64,000 bases of DNA. Source: JACQZO01 sp964512325. Its GTDB lineage: Bacteria > Patescibacteriota > Gracilibacteria > RBG-16-42-10. A program made the translations under genes and the position numbers. Shown piece after piece: positions 1 through 8,037 of the stretch. Below the pieces are notes generated by a model. That model worked only from the letters and a program-made list of their open reading frames with translations. It ran no database searches and was not told the origin of the DNA. The stretch covers positions 1 to 64,000 of the forward strand of contig CAZEGN010000003.1 of the NCBI GenBank assembly GCA_964512325.1. The letters are read 5' to 3'. How positions within the stretch are numbered: the stretch's first letter is position 1; the number at the start of each line of letters is the position of its first letter.

Positions 1-43
1 ATCACGAATGTAATTGCTAATACTACGAATCATACGGATTTTT

Positions 44-62
44 AAAAAGGCCTGTTAGGCCT
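44..62 (-). terminator. Weak hairpin with T-run on the minus strand
   Basis: AGGCC and GGCCT (48-52 and 58-62) form a 5-bp GC-rich stem around a 5-base loop. Read on the minus strand it is followed by a run of Ts. The stem is short and no minus-strand gene ends here inside the window, so this is only a candidate. The rest of 1-284 holds no gene I can support. Confidence 0.25.
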
Positions 63-284
63 AGAAGCACAAGCACTATACTAACTTTTTAAATTTTAGG
101 CAAGAAAAAGGCAAAATCTCAAGCGCTCAGGGCTCAGATCAAGAAAAAGAACGGCGTGCAAAGATAAAGTTTTTTAGCTTTATGTGCTGATTTCGAGCTG
201 CTACGTGCACTCTTAGAACTAATTTTACACTTCACATTCCACTCTGCTCACTATCTTGCTATAGTCGATCCAGTAAAAATATTT

Positions 285-866
285 ATGAAAATGCAAACTC
301 AGGTAAAAGTATTTGTGTTGCTCACTACTGTTACTACATTGCTTTTGGCGCTGCTGTTTTTGGCTGTTAGCACTCTGCCTTGGGATATTGCACCTGAGTG
401 GCTTTTTAACCCTGTTTTGTTAATTATTATTTCCACTTTGTGGTTTTATAGCACACTGAATACATTTAACTATGTGTGGTTTGAAAAAAGAGATGTTCTT
501 TTGGAAGTGATTCAGGGATTCTCAGCAATCAGTATCATTTGGGTGATTTGTTCTTCTTTGGGGCTACTAAGTGATAGCTCGGGGTGGATAACACAACTCT
601 CGCAGTTCATTATTATTGTTACTTTCTTCTTAACCATTGTAAGAACATTGCTGCATAGCAAAACAAATCGTTGGAGTAATGTAGCTCGCTGGATTGCACT
701 GATCAGTACTGGAGTGTTTACTGGTATATCGCTTGTGGCTCTTTTTGTGGCAATTAGTCCTGCTAATGCTTTATTCGACATACTTTGGAATATTGCTGCA
801 GTATTTTCAATCGCTAGTCTTTTCTTAACTCCAGTGCTTTATTACTTGCCCAAAAAGCAAAGCTAG
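285..866 (+). CDS. Hypothetical six-helix membrane protein
   Basis: A 193-residue protein with about six hydrophobic segments (roughly residues 8-30, 40-58, 75-95, 104-121, 133-156 and 162-188) and a short basic C-terminus (KKQS). It has no motif that I recognise, so no function is offered. The start at 285 is an ATG with a second in-frame ATG at 291; no convincing Shine-Dalgarno sequence precedes either. It lies 112 nt upstream of a flavoprotein reductase on the same strand, which could mean a shared membrane electron-transfer role, but that is only inferred from position. A small inverted repeat overlaps its stop codon. Confidence 0.6.
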   Translation: MKMQTQVKVFVLLTTVTTLLLALLFLAVSTLPWDIAPEWLFNPVLLIIISTLWFYSTLNTFNYVWFEKRDVLLEVIQGFSAISIIWVICSSLGLLSDSSGWITQLSQFIIIVTFFLTIVRTLLHSKTNRWSNVARWIALISTGVFTGISLVALFVAISPANALFDILWNIAAVFSIASLFLTPVLYYLPKKQS

Positions 867-890
867 TTGCCAGTTGCTAGCTTTGTTCAT
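858..890 (+). terminator. Possible hairpin over the stop codon
   Basis: CAAAGCTAG (858-866) and CTAGCTTTG (877-885) are a perfect 9-bp inverted repeat around a 10-base loop. It includes the stop codon of the preceding gene. No T-run follows directly, so it may be an attenuator, an mRNA-end hairpin or chance. Confidence 0.3.
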
Positions 891-978
891 ACGCTTTTTG
901 TCTTGATTTGTCGGTTCATGCTCTGGCTTTTCTTTTTGCTGACGGTGTGTTAGTTGTAGAGCACTGCCTATCAATTTT

Positions 979-1632
979 ATGCCACTTATTCCGATAAAAG
1001 CGACAGTGAAAAGCAATGTGCGCGTTACTAATGATGTTTGTTTGACGGTGATGACTATTACTTCCCCAGCTAACTTGCAATTNNNNNNNNNNCTTTCATC
1101 TTTGCCCTCTATGCTGCCTGAAATCGAATTTTGCGTGGAAAGAGTTGAGGGCGGTGTTGCCTCTAATTATATTTGGAATCTTCAGCCTGGGCAGGAGGTT
1201 GAGCTGACCGGTGTATTTGGGCAATTCGTATACAAAAATGATCCATTAATAGAGAAAATTGTCATGATTGGTACGGGCACAGGTGTTGCTCCGTTAAAGG
1301 CAATGATAGAACAAGCTTTGCTTGATGGCGAAACAAGACCAATCCATTTGCTGTTTGGAGAAAAGACTCAAGCGGACTTTTATTTTATTGAGCTGTTTCA
1401 AAATCTAAAAAAACAGTATCCTAACTTTTCTTATACGCTGTGTTGCTCTCGTGAAGAGGTAGGTGGTTTCTTTTTTGGTCGTGTGACCAAGGCTTTAGAG
1501 GCTATGTTTCCTTTGGAACAAAAAACAAGTTTTTATTTGTGCGGAGGCCAAGCAATGCTTACCGATGTGAGAACTCTGCTTACCTCAAAAAATATCGTTC
1601 CCAAATTTATTTATCAGGAAAAGTTTTTTTAA
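979..1632 (+). CDS. Ferredoxin-NADP reductase-like FAD/NAD(P)-binding oxidoreductase, interrupted by gap
   Basis: This 217-codon frame belongs to the ferredoxin-NADP(+) reductase superfamily. An N-terminal beta-barrel FAD domain is followed by a Rossmann NAD(P) domain with IGTGTGVAPLKAM (about 94-106), a Cys-containing nucleotide-binding strand (YTLCCSREE) and the C-terminal FYLCGGQAML motif typical of the NADP side. The 10 N at 1083-1092 fall where the FAD-binding RxYS segment should be: the sequence resumes at LSSLPSM, which normally follows that motif. Known homologs need more residues there than the four the gap allows, so the true gap is probably longer and 10 N is a placeholder. Frame continuity across it cannot be proven. 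The electron partner is unknown; no ferredoxin gene is nearby. Confidence 0.7.
   Translation: MPLIPIKATVKSNVRVTNDVCLTVMTITSPANLQXXXXLSSLPSMLPEIEFCVERVEGGVASNYIWNLQPGQEVELTGVFGQFVYKNDPLIEKIVMIGTGTGVAPLKAMIEQALLDGETRPIHLLFGEKTQADFYFIELFQNLKKQYPNFSYTLCCSREEVGGFFFGRVTKALEAMFPLEQKTSFYLCGGQAMLTDVRTLLTSKNIVPKFIYQEKFF
1083..1092. other. Assembly gap (10 N)
   Basis: Ten consecutive undetermined bases inside the reductase gene. The fixed size suggests a scaffolding placeholder rather than a measured length. Confidence 0.95.
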
Positions 1633-1646
1633 ATAAATAAAGTTCG

Positions 1647-1686
1647 AAGAAAGGCAGGCAAGGTTCAGCACTTTCTTTTGCTTTTT
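1647..1686 (+). terminator. Weak terminator between convergent genes
   Basis: AAGAAAG (1647-1653) and CTTTCTT (1671-1677) can pair across a 17-base loop and are followed by a T-rich stretch up to 1686. It is placed sensibly just after the reductase stop and between two convergent genes, but the loop is long and the stem AT-rich. Confidence 0.35.
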
Positions 1687-2569
1687 ATTCTCGATTCGTA
1701 ATTTGTAATTGTTTGATGTAGGCTTCAACTTCAGCTCTTGTGGTGGCATCGTGTAGGCCATAGCGTATTTGCGCTTTAATGTATCCTCCTGGCAAACCTG
1801 TATCTAATACTTCTGCTGTGCTTTCATAAATGTAAGCTTTGTGCTGCTGAGCCACCATGGTCATAATATCAGGTAGCAGTAGTGAGTCTTTTTTTTCTGA
1901 TTGGGGCAGTGATCGAAGGAGCTTGAGTGCTTCAGGGCAAAGAATCACGGGACCAAAATGGGCTAGGCAAGAGGGAGCACTCTCTGGCTGAGGTTTTTCC
2001 ACTAGGCCGTCAATTTGCGAAAACTGAGCGGTTATTTTTTGCTTAATCTTAGCCACACCATAATGAACAACTTCTGCTAGTGGCACAGGACATACGGGAA
2101 TAATTGTGCCTGGGTACTGCTGATAAAGGGCGAGTGTTTCAATTAATGGCGAGCGAGGATAGAGCAGCACGTCAGCGTAACTTACTACAATAGCTTCATC
2201 TTCAGGTATGAGATGAATAGCAGCGCGCACAGCATCAGCTGTACCAGCCAAGTTGCCTTGGCGTACAAAGGTGAAGCGAATATTGTTAAATTTGGTAATG
2301 GCTTTCAGGTGTTTATCTTTCTTTTCCTGTTCTAGCATTTTTTCAAGCTCGAGCTGACGATCGAAGTGTTCTTCGATTTGTTCCATGTGCTGCTTGCCGA
2401 TAATGATGAATTCTTTAATACCTGCCTCGACATAGTCTTCCACTAAATATTCAATGGAAGGTTTATTGACAACAGGTAGCATTGGTTTTGCGAGACTCTT
2501 GGTTGCAGGCAACATACGAGATCCCCAGCCGGCGGCTAGGATAATCGCAATACGAGGAGACTTAGCCAT
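1685..2569 (-). CDS. galU: UTP-glucose-1-phosphate uridylyltransferase
   Basis: GalU makes UDP-glucose from UTP and glucose-1-phosphate, the entry to most surface glycans. The 294-residue length fits the family. Visible motifs are the nucleotide loop LAAGWGSRMLPATKS (11-25) with the substrate Lys near K29 (AKPMLP), QGNLAGTADAV (104-114) and YADVLL (131-136), where most GalU have a GDD-type metal motif. It overlaps the upstream hsp20 gene by 8 nt and is last in the minus-strand cell-wall operon. Oddly, the final codons (QLQITNRE) are the translation of an AATTACGAATCG-type dispersed repeat, so the original C-terminus was probably changed by repeat insertion. A glucose-1-phosphate thymidylyltransferase is less likely because of the GalU-type insertion around residues 70-100. 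Confidence 0.88.
   Translation of the reverse strand: MAKSPRIAIILAAGWGSRMLPATKSLAKPMLPVVNKPSIEYLVEDYVEAGIKEFIIIGKQHMEQIEEHFDRQLELEKMLEQEKKDKHLKAITKFNNIRFTFVRQGNLAGTADAVRAAIHLIPEDEAIVVSYADVLLYPRSPLIETLALYQQYPGTIIPVCPVPLAEVVHYGVAKIKQKITAQFSQIDGLVEKPQPESAPSCLAHFGPVILCPEALKLLRSLPQSEKKDSLLLPDIMTMVAQQHKAYIYESTAEVLDTGLPGGYIKAQIRYGLHDATTRAEVEAYIKQLQITNRE
1693..1711. repeat. AATTCG-type dispersed box in galU 3' end
   Basis: The bases GATTCGTAATTTGTAATT match the short AT-rich boxes found in several intergenic places of this window. Here the box is inside the last codons of galU. Confidence 0.5.
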
Positions 2570-2975
2570 TTTGATTAGCAGTTATTTCAGTAATACGGAT
2601 GGATTTTTCTTGTAATTTCTCGTGAGGGATGACAATTTTTAGGATGCCGTCTTTAAAGAAAGCCTGGATCTTTTCTGGGTCTAAATTAAATGGCAGGACT
2701 AGCGTTCTGGAAAAACTTCCCCAGAAGCATTCGCGCAACAAATACTCACTTTCAGCTATGGTGTCATCATGTGTGCGTTCGCCTTTAATGGTGAGTTGAT
2801 TGTCACTAATGGTGATATGAATGTCAGCTAATTTTACGCCGGCAACAGGGGTGCGGATGACAATTTCTTTTTCAGTTTGATAAACATCGACAACAAGCTG
2901 ACCTTCTTGATCACCTTGATCTTGGACAACGGTAGTATTTGTAGGCTCAGTTTTTTTCTTAAAAAGTGAAAACAT
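2562..2975 (-). CDS. Small heat-shock protein, Hsp20/alpha-crystallin family
   Basis: A 137-residue cytoplasmic holdase chaperone. The alpha-crystallin domain spans about residues 27-125, starting at VDVYQTEKEIVIRTPVAGV, with the conserved ISDNQLTIKGER strand and the GILKIVIPH signature (about 109-117) close to the C-terminus. The short N-terminal arm begins FSLFKKK, and there is an IRI motif (IxI type, about 126-128) that usually docks neighbouring subunits. It starts with ATG at 2975 and overlaps galU by 8 nt, which suggests translational coupling. Its place inside a cell-envelope operon is unusual and probably reflects genome compaction. Confidence 0.9.
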   Translation of the reverse strand: MFSLFKKKTEPTNTTVVQDQGDQEGQLVVDVYQTEKEIVIRTPVAGVKLADIHITISDNQLTIKGERTHDDTIAESEYLLRECFWGSFSRTLVLPFNLDPEKIQAFFKDGILKIVIPHEKLQEKSIRITEITANQNG

Positions 2976-3015
2976 AATAAATAGGATCAGCGCTTAATTA
3001 CTCTAACAAAGCTCA

Positions 3016-4491
3016 TTATGATTGTAAAAAAGTTGTGTCTTTTTTCCTGATAATCTTTTGTCTAATAACGCTCCAGAGATCCGCCGATAAGCCACCTGTT
3101 TTCGTCAAGAGAAAAATATAGACAAGTCCGGCCGTACCAAAGCCGATTGGCAAACTGATCAGGGGGGAAAGGTTTAGTAGCCATGGTCTGATCATAAAAA
3201 GATAGGCGGCACAAACAAGTCCAGAAGCAAGTGTTGCAAAAGTTGTTCTGAAACTGAGCTGGATTTGGGTAATACGGCGAGCGGCAATTACTAGTCCAAC
3301 AAAATGGATAAATTGTGCGATAACGATAGCCCAAGCAGTAGCATATGCTGCCAGTTTTCCTGTAAAAGCAGTAGCAAATAGTATAGCAGCAATCGCTTCA
3401 ATGAAAGTAACTACCCAAAATGATCGCACGTGATTCAGGCTTACTAAAATATATTGAAATAAACTTGATAAGAAATTGAAAGCGCTAGCAATGACCAGAA
3501 CACGCATGAGATTAGCTGCTCCTGCAAAATCATTACCAGTTGAAATAAGCTGAATCATGCTTTCAGCCATTAAGAAACTTCCTATACCCATGCCTAAACC
3601 AACAATGATCAAAATGTCCCATGATTTTTGAAGCAGATGATTAAAGCGATGCGTGTCATTATGTGCTGCGGATAGACTAGGCAGTACAGAATTCATAAAG
3701 CTAAAAGGAATAAGGAGTAACAGTTCAAAGCTTCTTAAGGCTACACCAAATACGCCCACAGTAGCCGTATCTTGGAGTTGACCCAGAATAAGACTATTAA
3801 TGCGTAGGTAAACCGTGCCTAGAATGAGAGCTGTGCCATAAACTGCGCTTTTTTTGAGGATGCGTTTCATCTCTTTGATGTCAAAGAGCACTTTAATCGG
3901 CATGAGTTTTTGTGCTGCTATCCAGCTCAGGACGCATACATAGAGATTGTTGATTAAGCCGGCTATAATTAAATGCAAGAATCCCCAGTCAAACCAAGCA
4001 GCTAGAGCAATATAAATTACACTAAGCGTTTTCCCAACGATGACCGCTAAAGCGAATTGGGGCATTTTCAGGTGTACTTGTAGAGCGGCAGAAATGGTGG
4101 AGCCTAATAGATATGTCGCTAGACCTATTGTGGCGATTACTACCGACCAGGCCATTAAATTGGTAAAGCTTGGGATAAAAAACGCACCAATACAGGTTAT
4201 GCCACCAATAATGGTAATAAGAAGTATGCGCAGACCCAGCATATTGCCTAAAATTCTGCTCATTTCTTCTTTTTTCTTGGACATTTCATCGACTGCCAAT
4301 GTGAAGAGGCCAAGATCACAGGCTAGTCCAAAAAAACCGACTAACTCGTAAACGAGCGTGTATTCGCCATATCCTCCGGCGCGTAGGTAGTGGGTAATGA
4401 TTTTAATAATTACCACACTCAATACGGCATTAAATAAGCGTGAGACAATTTGTGAAATAGTGTTTGATGCAATTTTCTTTGCGTTTTCCAT
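3016..4491 (-). CDS. Flippase-like polysaccharide biosynthesis membrane protein (MOP superfamily)
   Basis: A 491-residue protein with about 12-14 hydrophobic helices, typical of the Wzx/MurJ/MATE-related MOP superfamily that flips lipid-linked sugars across the membrane. The N-terminus (SNTISQIVSRLFNAVLSVVIIK) followed by YGEYTLVYELVGFFGLACDL resembles the oligosaccharide flippase branch (PF01943/PF13440). It lies downstream of murG and ftsW on the same strand, which could mean a lipid II flippase, but the sequence looks more like a Wzx polysaccharide flippase than MurJ. The C-terminal tail (RQKIIRKKDTTFLQS) is basic and cytoplasmic. An AATTCG box lies 61 nt upstream of the start. Confidence 0.82.
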   Translation of the reverse strand: MENAKKIASNTISQIVSRLFNAVLSVVIIKIITHYLRAGGYGEYTLVYELVGFFGLACDLGLFTLAVDEMSKKKEEMSRILGNMLGLRILLITIIGGITCIGAFFIPSFTNLMAWSVVIATIGLATYLLGSTISAALQVHLKMPQFALAVIVGKTLSVIYIALAAWFDWGFLHLIIAGLINNLYVCVLSWIAAQKLMPIKVLFDIKEMKRILKKSAVYGTALILGTVYLRINSLILGQLQDTATVGVFGVALRSFELLLLIPFSFMNSVLPSLSAAHNDTHRFNHLLQKSWDILIIVGLGMGIGSFLMAESMIQLISTGNDFAGAANLMRVLVIASAFNFLSSLFQYILVSLNHVRSFWVVTFIEAIAAILFATAFTGKLAAYATAWAIVIAQFIHFVGLVIAARRITQIQLSFRTTFATLASGLVCAAYLFMIRPWLLNLSPLISLPIGFGTAGLVYIFLLTKTGGLSADLWSVIRQKIIRKKDTTFLQS

Positions 4492-4551
4492 GAATATAAA
4501 GCAAGCGGAGACAGTGTAGAGGGAAAAGGAGAAAGAAGAAAGGTAGTGATG

Positions 4552-4586
4552 ATAATTACTAATTACAAGTTACTAATTGCGAATTA
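4552..4586. repeat. AATTCG-type dispersed box, murG 3' end
   Basis: Several tandem-like AATTAC/AATTGCG units start exactly at the murG stop codon and end 61 nt before the flippase start codon on the minus strand. They match the boxes near 8951, 55161, 60307 and 62142. Confidence 0.65.
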
Positions 4587-5675
4587 GTTTGAGAGGTCGG
4601 GCTTTAAAATCTCTATTTCTCTGATCACTTTTAGTACATTTTCTGTGGCTTGTGTGTGGGAGTACTCTTTTGGTACTTGGTAATCACTCGGAGTATTTTT
4701 GAGGTCTTGTAATTCATGCAACAAGCTTTGTGTGTTTAGTTTGTCTTCAGCAATGACACGAATATTAGGGAGGTGCTCTACTGTTTGCGCATTGATGATT
4801 TGGTCGCCTCGACTTTGATCTTTGCCTAAAGGAATTAAAATGACACGTTTATTGAGACTGAGTAACTCTGCTAACGTGGTCGCTCCCGCTCTTGAAATAA
4901 TGATATCGGCTGCTTGGTACACATCGCTTAGTTCATCTTTAAAGAAAGAATAGGATAAATAATGGTCCGCATGATGGTCAGTTTCTTTGCCTTGACCGGT
5001 CATGTGTACCACTGTGTAACTTGTAATTAATTGCGGTAGCGCTGCGCTGATCGCCTCATTGATTCTTTTTGAGCCTAAACTACCGCCTAGAACAAGGAGT
5101 ATTTGCCGGCTGTTGTCGGAGATGTGTAGATAGGAACGACCTTTTTGGCGTGAACCATGTAAAATATTGTCCCGTAAAGGAATGCCTGTATAAATTAGCT
5201 TTTGGGACCACTTAGTTAAATATTTCTTACTTGTTTCAAAACCCAGACATTGTTTAGTGACGAATGGCAGACACAGCTTAGTAGTGAGGCCTGGTATAAC
5301 ATCAGACTCATGCGCGATAACAGGCACTTTTCTTAAATATGCAGCAACAACTACGGGGAAACTCACAAAACCTCCTTTTGAAAAAACAAGGTCAGGTTTT
5401 AATTTTCCTAGCACAAAGAATGCTTTGATAATGCCAAACAGTGTCTTAAATATGTCGGTGATATTTCGCCAATCAATATAACGGCGTAATTTTCCCGCTG
5501 GAATATTATGGAAAGCTACGGCGTTTCTTTGGCTGGCCTGAAACTCCATCCCTTTTTGAGAACCGAGCCATGAAATTTCTAACGATTTTGGAGCCTTTGC
5601 TCTTAGGGCTGAGACGATGGCGATTAAAGGTTGGATGTGCCCCCCAGTTCCCCCGCCGGTAATTACTAGTTTCAT
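4584..5675 (-). CDS. murG: Lipid II-forming GlcNAc transferase MurG
   Basis: MurG adds GlcNAc from UDP-GlcNAc to lipid I at the inner face of the membrane, giving lipid II. The 363-residue length is normal. The first glycine loop GGGTGGHIQP is at 7-16, followed by HESDVIPG (122-129), the second glycine loop GGSLGSKRIN (197-206) and the UDP-GlcNAc signature SRAGATTLAELL (261-272). The start at 5675 is fixed by the family N-terminus MKLVITGGGTGGH, yet the upstream ftsW frame runs on for 170 nt into this gene. It sits between ftsW and a flippase, as expected for a division and wall cluster. An AATTCG repeat begins at the stop codon. Confidence 0.95.
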   Translation of the reverse strand: MKLVITGGGTGGHIQPLIAIVSALRAKAPKSLEISWLGSQKGMEFQASQRNAVAFHNIPAGKLRRYIDWRNITDIFKTLFGIIKAFFVLGKLKPDLVFSKGGFVSFPVVVAAYLRKVPVIAHESDVIPGLTTKLCLPFVTKQCLGFETSKKYLTKWSQKLIYTGIPLRDNILHGSRQKGRSYLHISDNSRQILLVLGGSLGSKRINEAISAALPQLITSYTVVHMTGQGKETDHHADHYLSYSFFKDELSDVYQAADIIISRAGATTLAELLSLNKRVILIPLGKDQSRGDQIINAQTVEHLPNIRVIAEDKLNTQSLLHELQDLKNTPSDYQVPKEYSHTQATENVLKVIREIEILKPDLSN

Positions 5676-6801
5676 TGGTATGTCGCGAAATATTAAGCAA
5701 TATGCCTACTGCCACCGCTTTACTGAGCAATGATGAGCCTCCATGACTAATAAAAGGTAGTGTTAATCCAGTATTAGGTAATATGCCCATAATTACGCCA
5801 ATATTAATAAATGCTTCTAAACAAATCCAGCAAGTGATTCCAGTTGCTAAATATTTCCCAAAGCGGTCAGGTGCTTTTTCAGCAATTTTCATGCCACGCC
5901 AGGCAATCACAGCAAACCCAAGAATTACAAATGTTACTCTAATAAAACCAAGCTCCTCAGATGCTATGGCAAAAATAGCATCTCCTTGGGCCTCTGGTAG
6001 GTATGCAAACTTTTGACGTGAGTTGCCGAATCCATATCCCCAGAATCCGCCTGATCCGACAGCAATCAAGGCTTGCTTAATTTGATAGCCGATTCCTGTA
6101 GGGTCTGCATCGGGATTGAGGAAAGCTGTGAATCGATCGACAATGTATTTTTTTTTGCTAATAATACTTGCAAAAAGAGTGCCGCCGATTAGCCCTGCTA
6201 TGGTCATTTGCATCATATTGCCTTGAGCTATAAAAAACATACAAATGGCAATACAAGTATAAAGCAAAACACTTCCGAAATCGGGTTCAGCCATTAAAAA
6301 AAGAAGAAATACTCCGACAATAATCAGGAACGGAAAAAATCCGTCCTTTAGACTGCGAACTTTAGGTCCCAGACCATCAAAAAAGGAGGCTAGATAGATG
6401 ATAAAAGCTGTTTTAGTAATTTCTGAAGGTTGAATAGAGGGCAGTAGAGGAATATTAATCCATCCTCGTGCAAAAGTGTTCGCATTTGAACGTAGGGGGG
6501 TGAAAATAGTGCCTAGTAAAACAAGCGCAACGCCGAGAACCCACATTCGATGTTTATACCAAAATCGATAGGGAACTTTTTGGACGATAAACCAGGCAAC
6601 TAGCGCTACAATGAGAGAGTAAAACTGATTCCAAAAATAATATTGTGTGCTTTGGCCATCAGTGTTGAAGAATGAATTAATGGCACTAGCACTACTTACC
6701 ATCACGACACCGAAAATCATCAGTACAAAGACAACAATTGCTAGTATACGGTCAAATTGGCTATTGGCAGGAGAGTCTTTAACGATGTTTCTTGAGTTCA
6801 T
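5506..6801 (-). CDS. ftsW: Septal peptidoglycan polymerase FtsW (SEDS family)
   Basis: A 431-residue SEDS glycosyltransferase with about ten membrane helices, which polymerises lipid II at the division site with a class B PBP. Conserved family segments are visible: QPSEITKTAFIIYLASFF, the large loop with GSGGFWGYGFGNSRQKFAYLP (read in two parts), DAIFAIASEELGF, and the final helix region ISHGGSSLL. The start at 6801 overlaps the femX-like gene by 23 nt. After the last helix the frame continues for about 56 residues as a strongly basic tail (ending QPKKRRSFP) that is entirely encoded within murG in another frame, a 170-nt overlap. RodA is an alternative, but the neighbour murG and the tail favour FtsW. 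Confidence 0.9.
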   Translation of the reverse strand: MNSRNIVKDSPANSQFDRILAIVVFVLMIFGVVMVSSASAINSFFNTDGQSTQYYFWNQFYSLIVALVAWFIVQKVPYRFWYKHRMWVLGVALVLLGTIFTPLRSNANTFARGWINIPLLPSIQPSEITKTAFIIYLASFFDGLGPKVRSLKDGFFPFLIIVGVFLLFLMAEPDFGSVLLYTCIAICMFFIAQGNMMQMTIAGLIGGTLFASIISKKKYIVDRFTAFLNPDADPTGIGYQIKQALIAVGSGGFWGYGFGNSRQKFAYLPEAQGDAIFAIASEELGFIRVTFVILGFAVIAWRGMKIAEKAPDRFGKYLATGITCWICLEAFINIGVIMGILPNTGLTLPFISHGGSSLLSKAVAVGILLNISRHTNETSNYRRGNWGAHPTFNRHRLSPKSKGSKIVRNFMARFSKRDGVSGQPKKRRSFP

Positions 6802-7717
6802 AACGGGCTTTTTTCAGAGTATGGAGCAAGAAATAACGAATAGGAGCGAGGCTATAATGAAAAGTACCGGGATAGTGATAGATATGTCCACCGAACTTTT
6901 GCTTAAAGTCGGTGACGCCTCGCCAAGGATGATTGTCCGCACTATTTGGAGGAGCAATGCCTAAAAAGTCATAAGTTCGCATACCGGCTTTCCTAGCTTC
7001 ACCGATTACATGCCATTGTAAACCGTATGTGGCCATAGTGTGGCGCTGCTTTGTATCCGATGCCCCATAGTAATAAATTGCCTGCGTATCGTAAAAGATA
7101 GCAATTAAACCAGCAATTGCTTCGCCTTGATAATATGCCAGATATAATTTGCTATAAGGATATAACGCCTGGATGAACTTTTGGTAATAACTTTGACTAT
7201 GAATGCCGAATTTGTCTCTTTGTGCAGTGGTTGCCAGAAGGTTATAGAAAGCATGTAGGGCAATTTCTATTTCGGGGTGTTTTTCGTCAAAGCATTGATA
7301 ATTAATTTCATGTTTTGTGGCGATTTTTATATTGTATCGCCCCTTGGGTTTCATTTGTTTGAGTAGATCAGTCTCATCCTGCCTTAGGTCCAGGTATAAG
7401 GTGCAATCGGGCTGAATATGAAACGGAGACTGATGAAAGCCTAATGCATACAGCGGCTCGATTGCCTCTCTCTCCCAATTGGGCTCTATTTTTATATAAA
7501 TACACTTTTCTGCTTTAGCTAAAGCAATTATTTGTGGAAGCAGGTTTGCAATTTGAGATTTGTTCTGGGGGCGGTTAATAAACAGATAGTGCTGGCCCAT
7601 GATTGTGGGCATCACTGTCCAATACACACCTTCAAGCATGCCGGCTTTTCTACCAGGCAAAGTTCCTTGGAATTTTAGCCAAGCACTACTTTGAAAAATT
7701 GTAGGCTCATTAAGCAT
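6779..7717 (-). CDS. FemA/FemX-like peptidoglycan bridge aminoacyltransferase
   Basis: A 312-residue protein of the FemABX family (double GNAT fold), which moves amino acids from aminoacyl-tRNA onto the lipid II stem peptide. Recognisable parts are the N-terminal IFQSSAWLKFQ, the KPKGRYNIKIATKHEI segment (about 125-140), YYYGASDTKQRHTMATYGLQW (in two parts), and the late YDFLGIAPPN followed by a GVTDFKQKFGG motif common in this family. It overlaps hpf by 8 nt and ftsW by 23 nt in a wall operon, which supports a peptidoglycan role. No coiled-coil tRNA-binding arm as in staphylococcal FemA is obvious, and the length is nearer FemX/MurM of short type. The amino acid added cannot be read from sequence. 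Confidence 0.85.
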   Translation of the reverse strand: MLNEPTIFQSSAWLKFQGTLPGRKAGMLEGVYWTVMPTIMGQHYLFINRPQNKSQIANLLPQIIALAKAEKCIYIKIEPNWEREAIEPLYALGFHQSPFHIQPDCTLYLDLRQDETDLLKQMKPKGRYNIKIATKHEINYQCFDEKHPEIEIALHAFYNLLATTAQRDKFGIHSQSYYQKFIQALYPYSKLYLAYYQGEAIAGLIAIFYDTQAIYYYGASDTKQRHTMATYGLQWHVIGEARKAGMRTYDFLGIAPPNSADNHPWRGVTDFKQKFGGHIYHYPGTFHYSLAPIRYFLLHTLKKARYELKKHR

Positions 7718-8027
7718 GGTGTTCCTTCATCTTTTCTCGATTGCGCTGTAATTGAATTTTTAGTTTGTCATGAATGAGATCTATGCTTTCCTCAATAGTG
7801 CTGCCTTTTTCTGTTGCGAGAAAAACTTTTTTGCCAATAGCAATTCTTACTTCAACTGCCACATTGGCACCGTCTTTCTCTGTATTCTTCTCAACTACTA
7901 TATGAGCTTGGCAGGTGTCAGTATCACCTTCTTTATAGTATTTCTCGAGCGTGAGTAGTTTTTTTTCAACGTACTCCTGGCATTCTGCGCTAAGCGTGAC
8001 TCCCTTGGTGCGAATATTGATTTGCAT
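7710..8027 (-). CDS. hpf: Ribosome hibernation-promoting factor, short type
   Basis: A 105-residue protein of the HPF/RaiA (S30AE) family. It binds the 30S decoding centre in slow growth and blocks translation. The beta-alpha-beta-beta-beta-alpha pattern is visible: MQINIRTKGVTLSAECQEYV, then KKLLTLEKYY, VVEKNTEKDGANVAVEVRIAI (in parts), and a C-terminal helix with DLIHDKLKIQLQRNREK. It lacks the C-terminal dimerisation domain of long HPF. It lies 10 nt after murB and overlaps the next gene by 8 nt, so it is probably co-transcribed with wall genes. Confidence 0.9.
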   Translation of the reverse strand: MQINIRTKGVTLSAECQEYVEKKLLTLEKYYKEGDTDTCQAHIVVEKNTEKDGANVAVEVRIAIGKKVFLATEKGSTIEESIDLIHDKLKIQLQRNREKMKEHHA

Positions 8028-8037
8028 ATGGGTAAAT

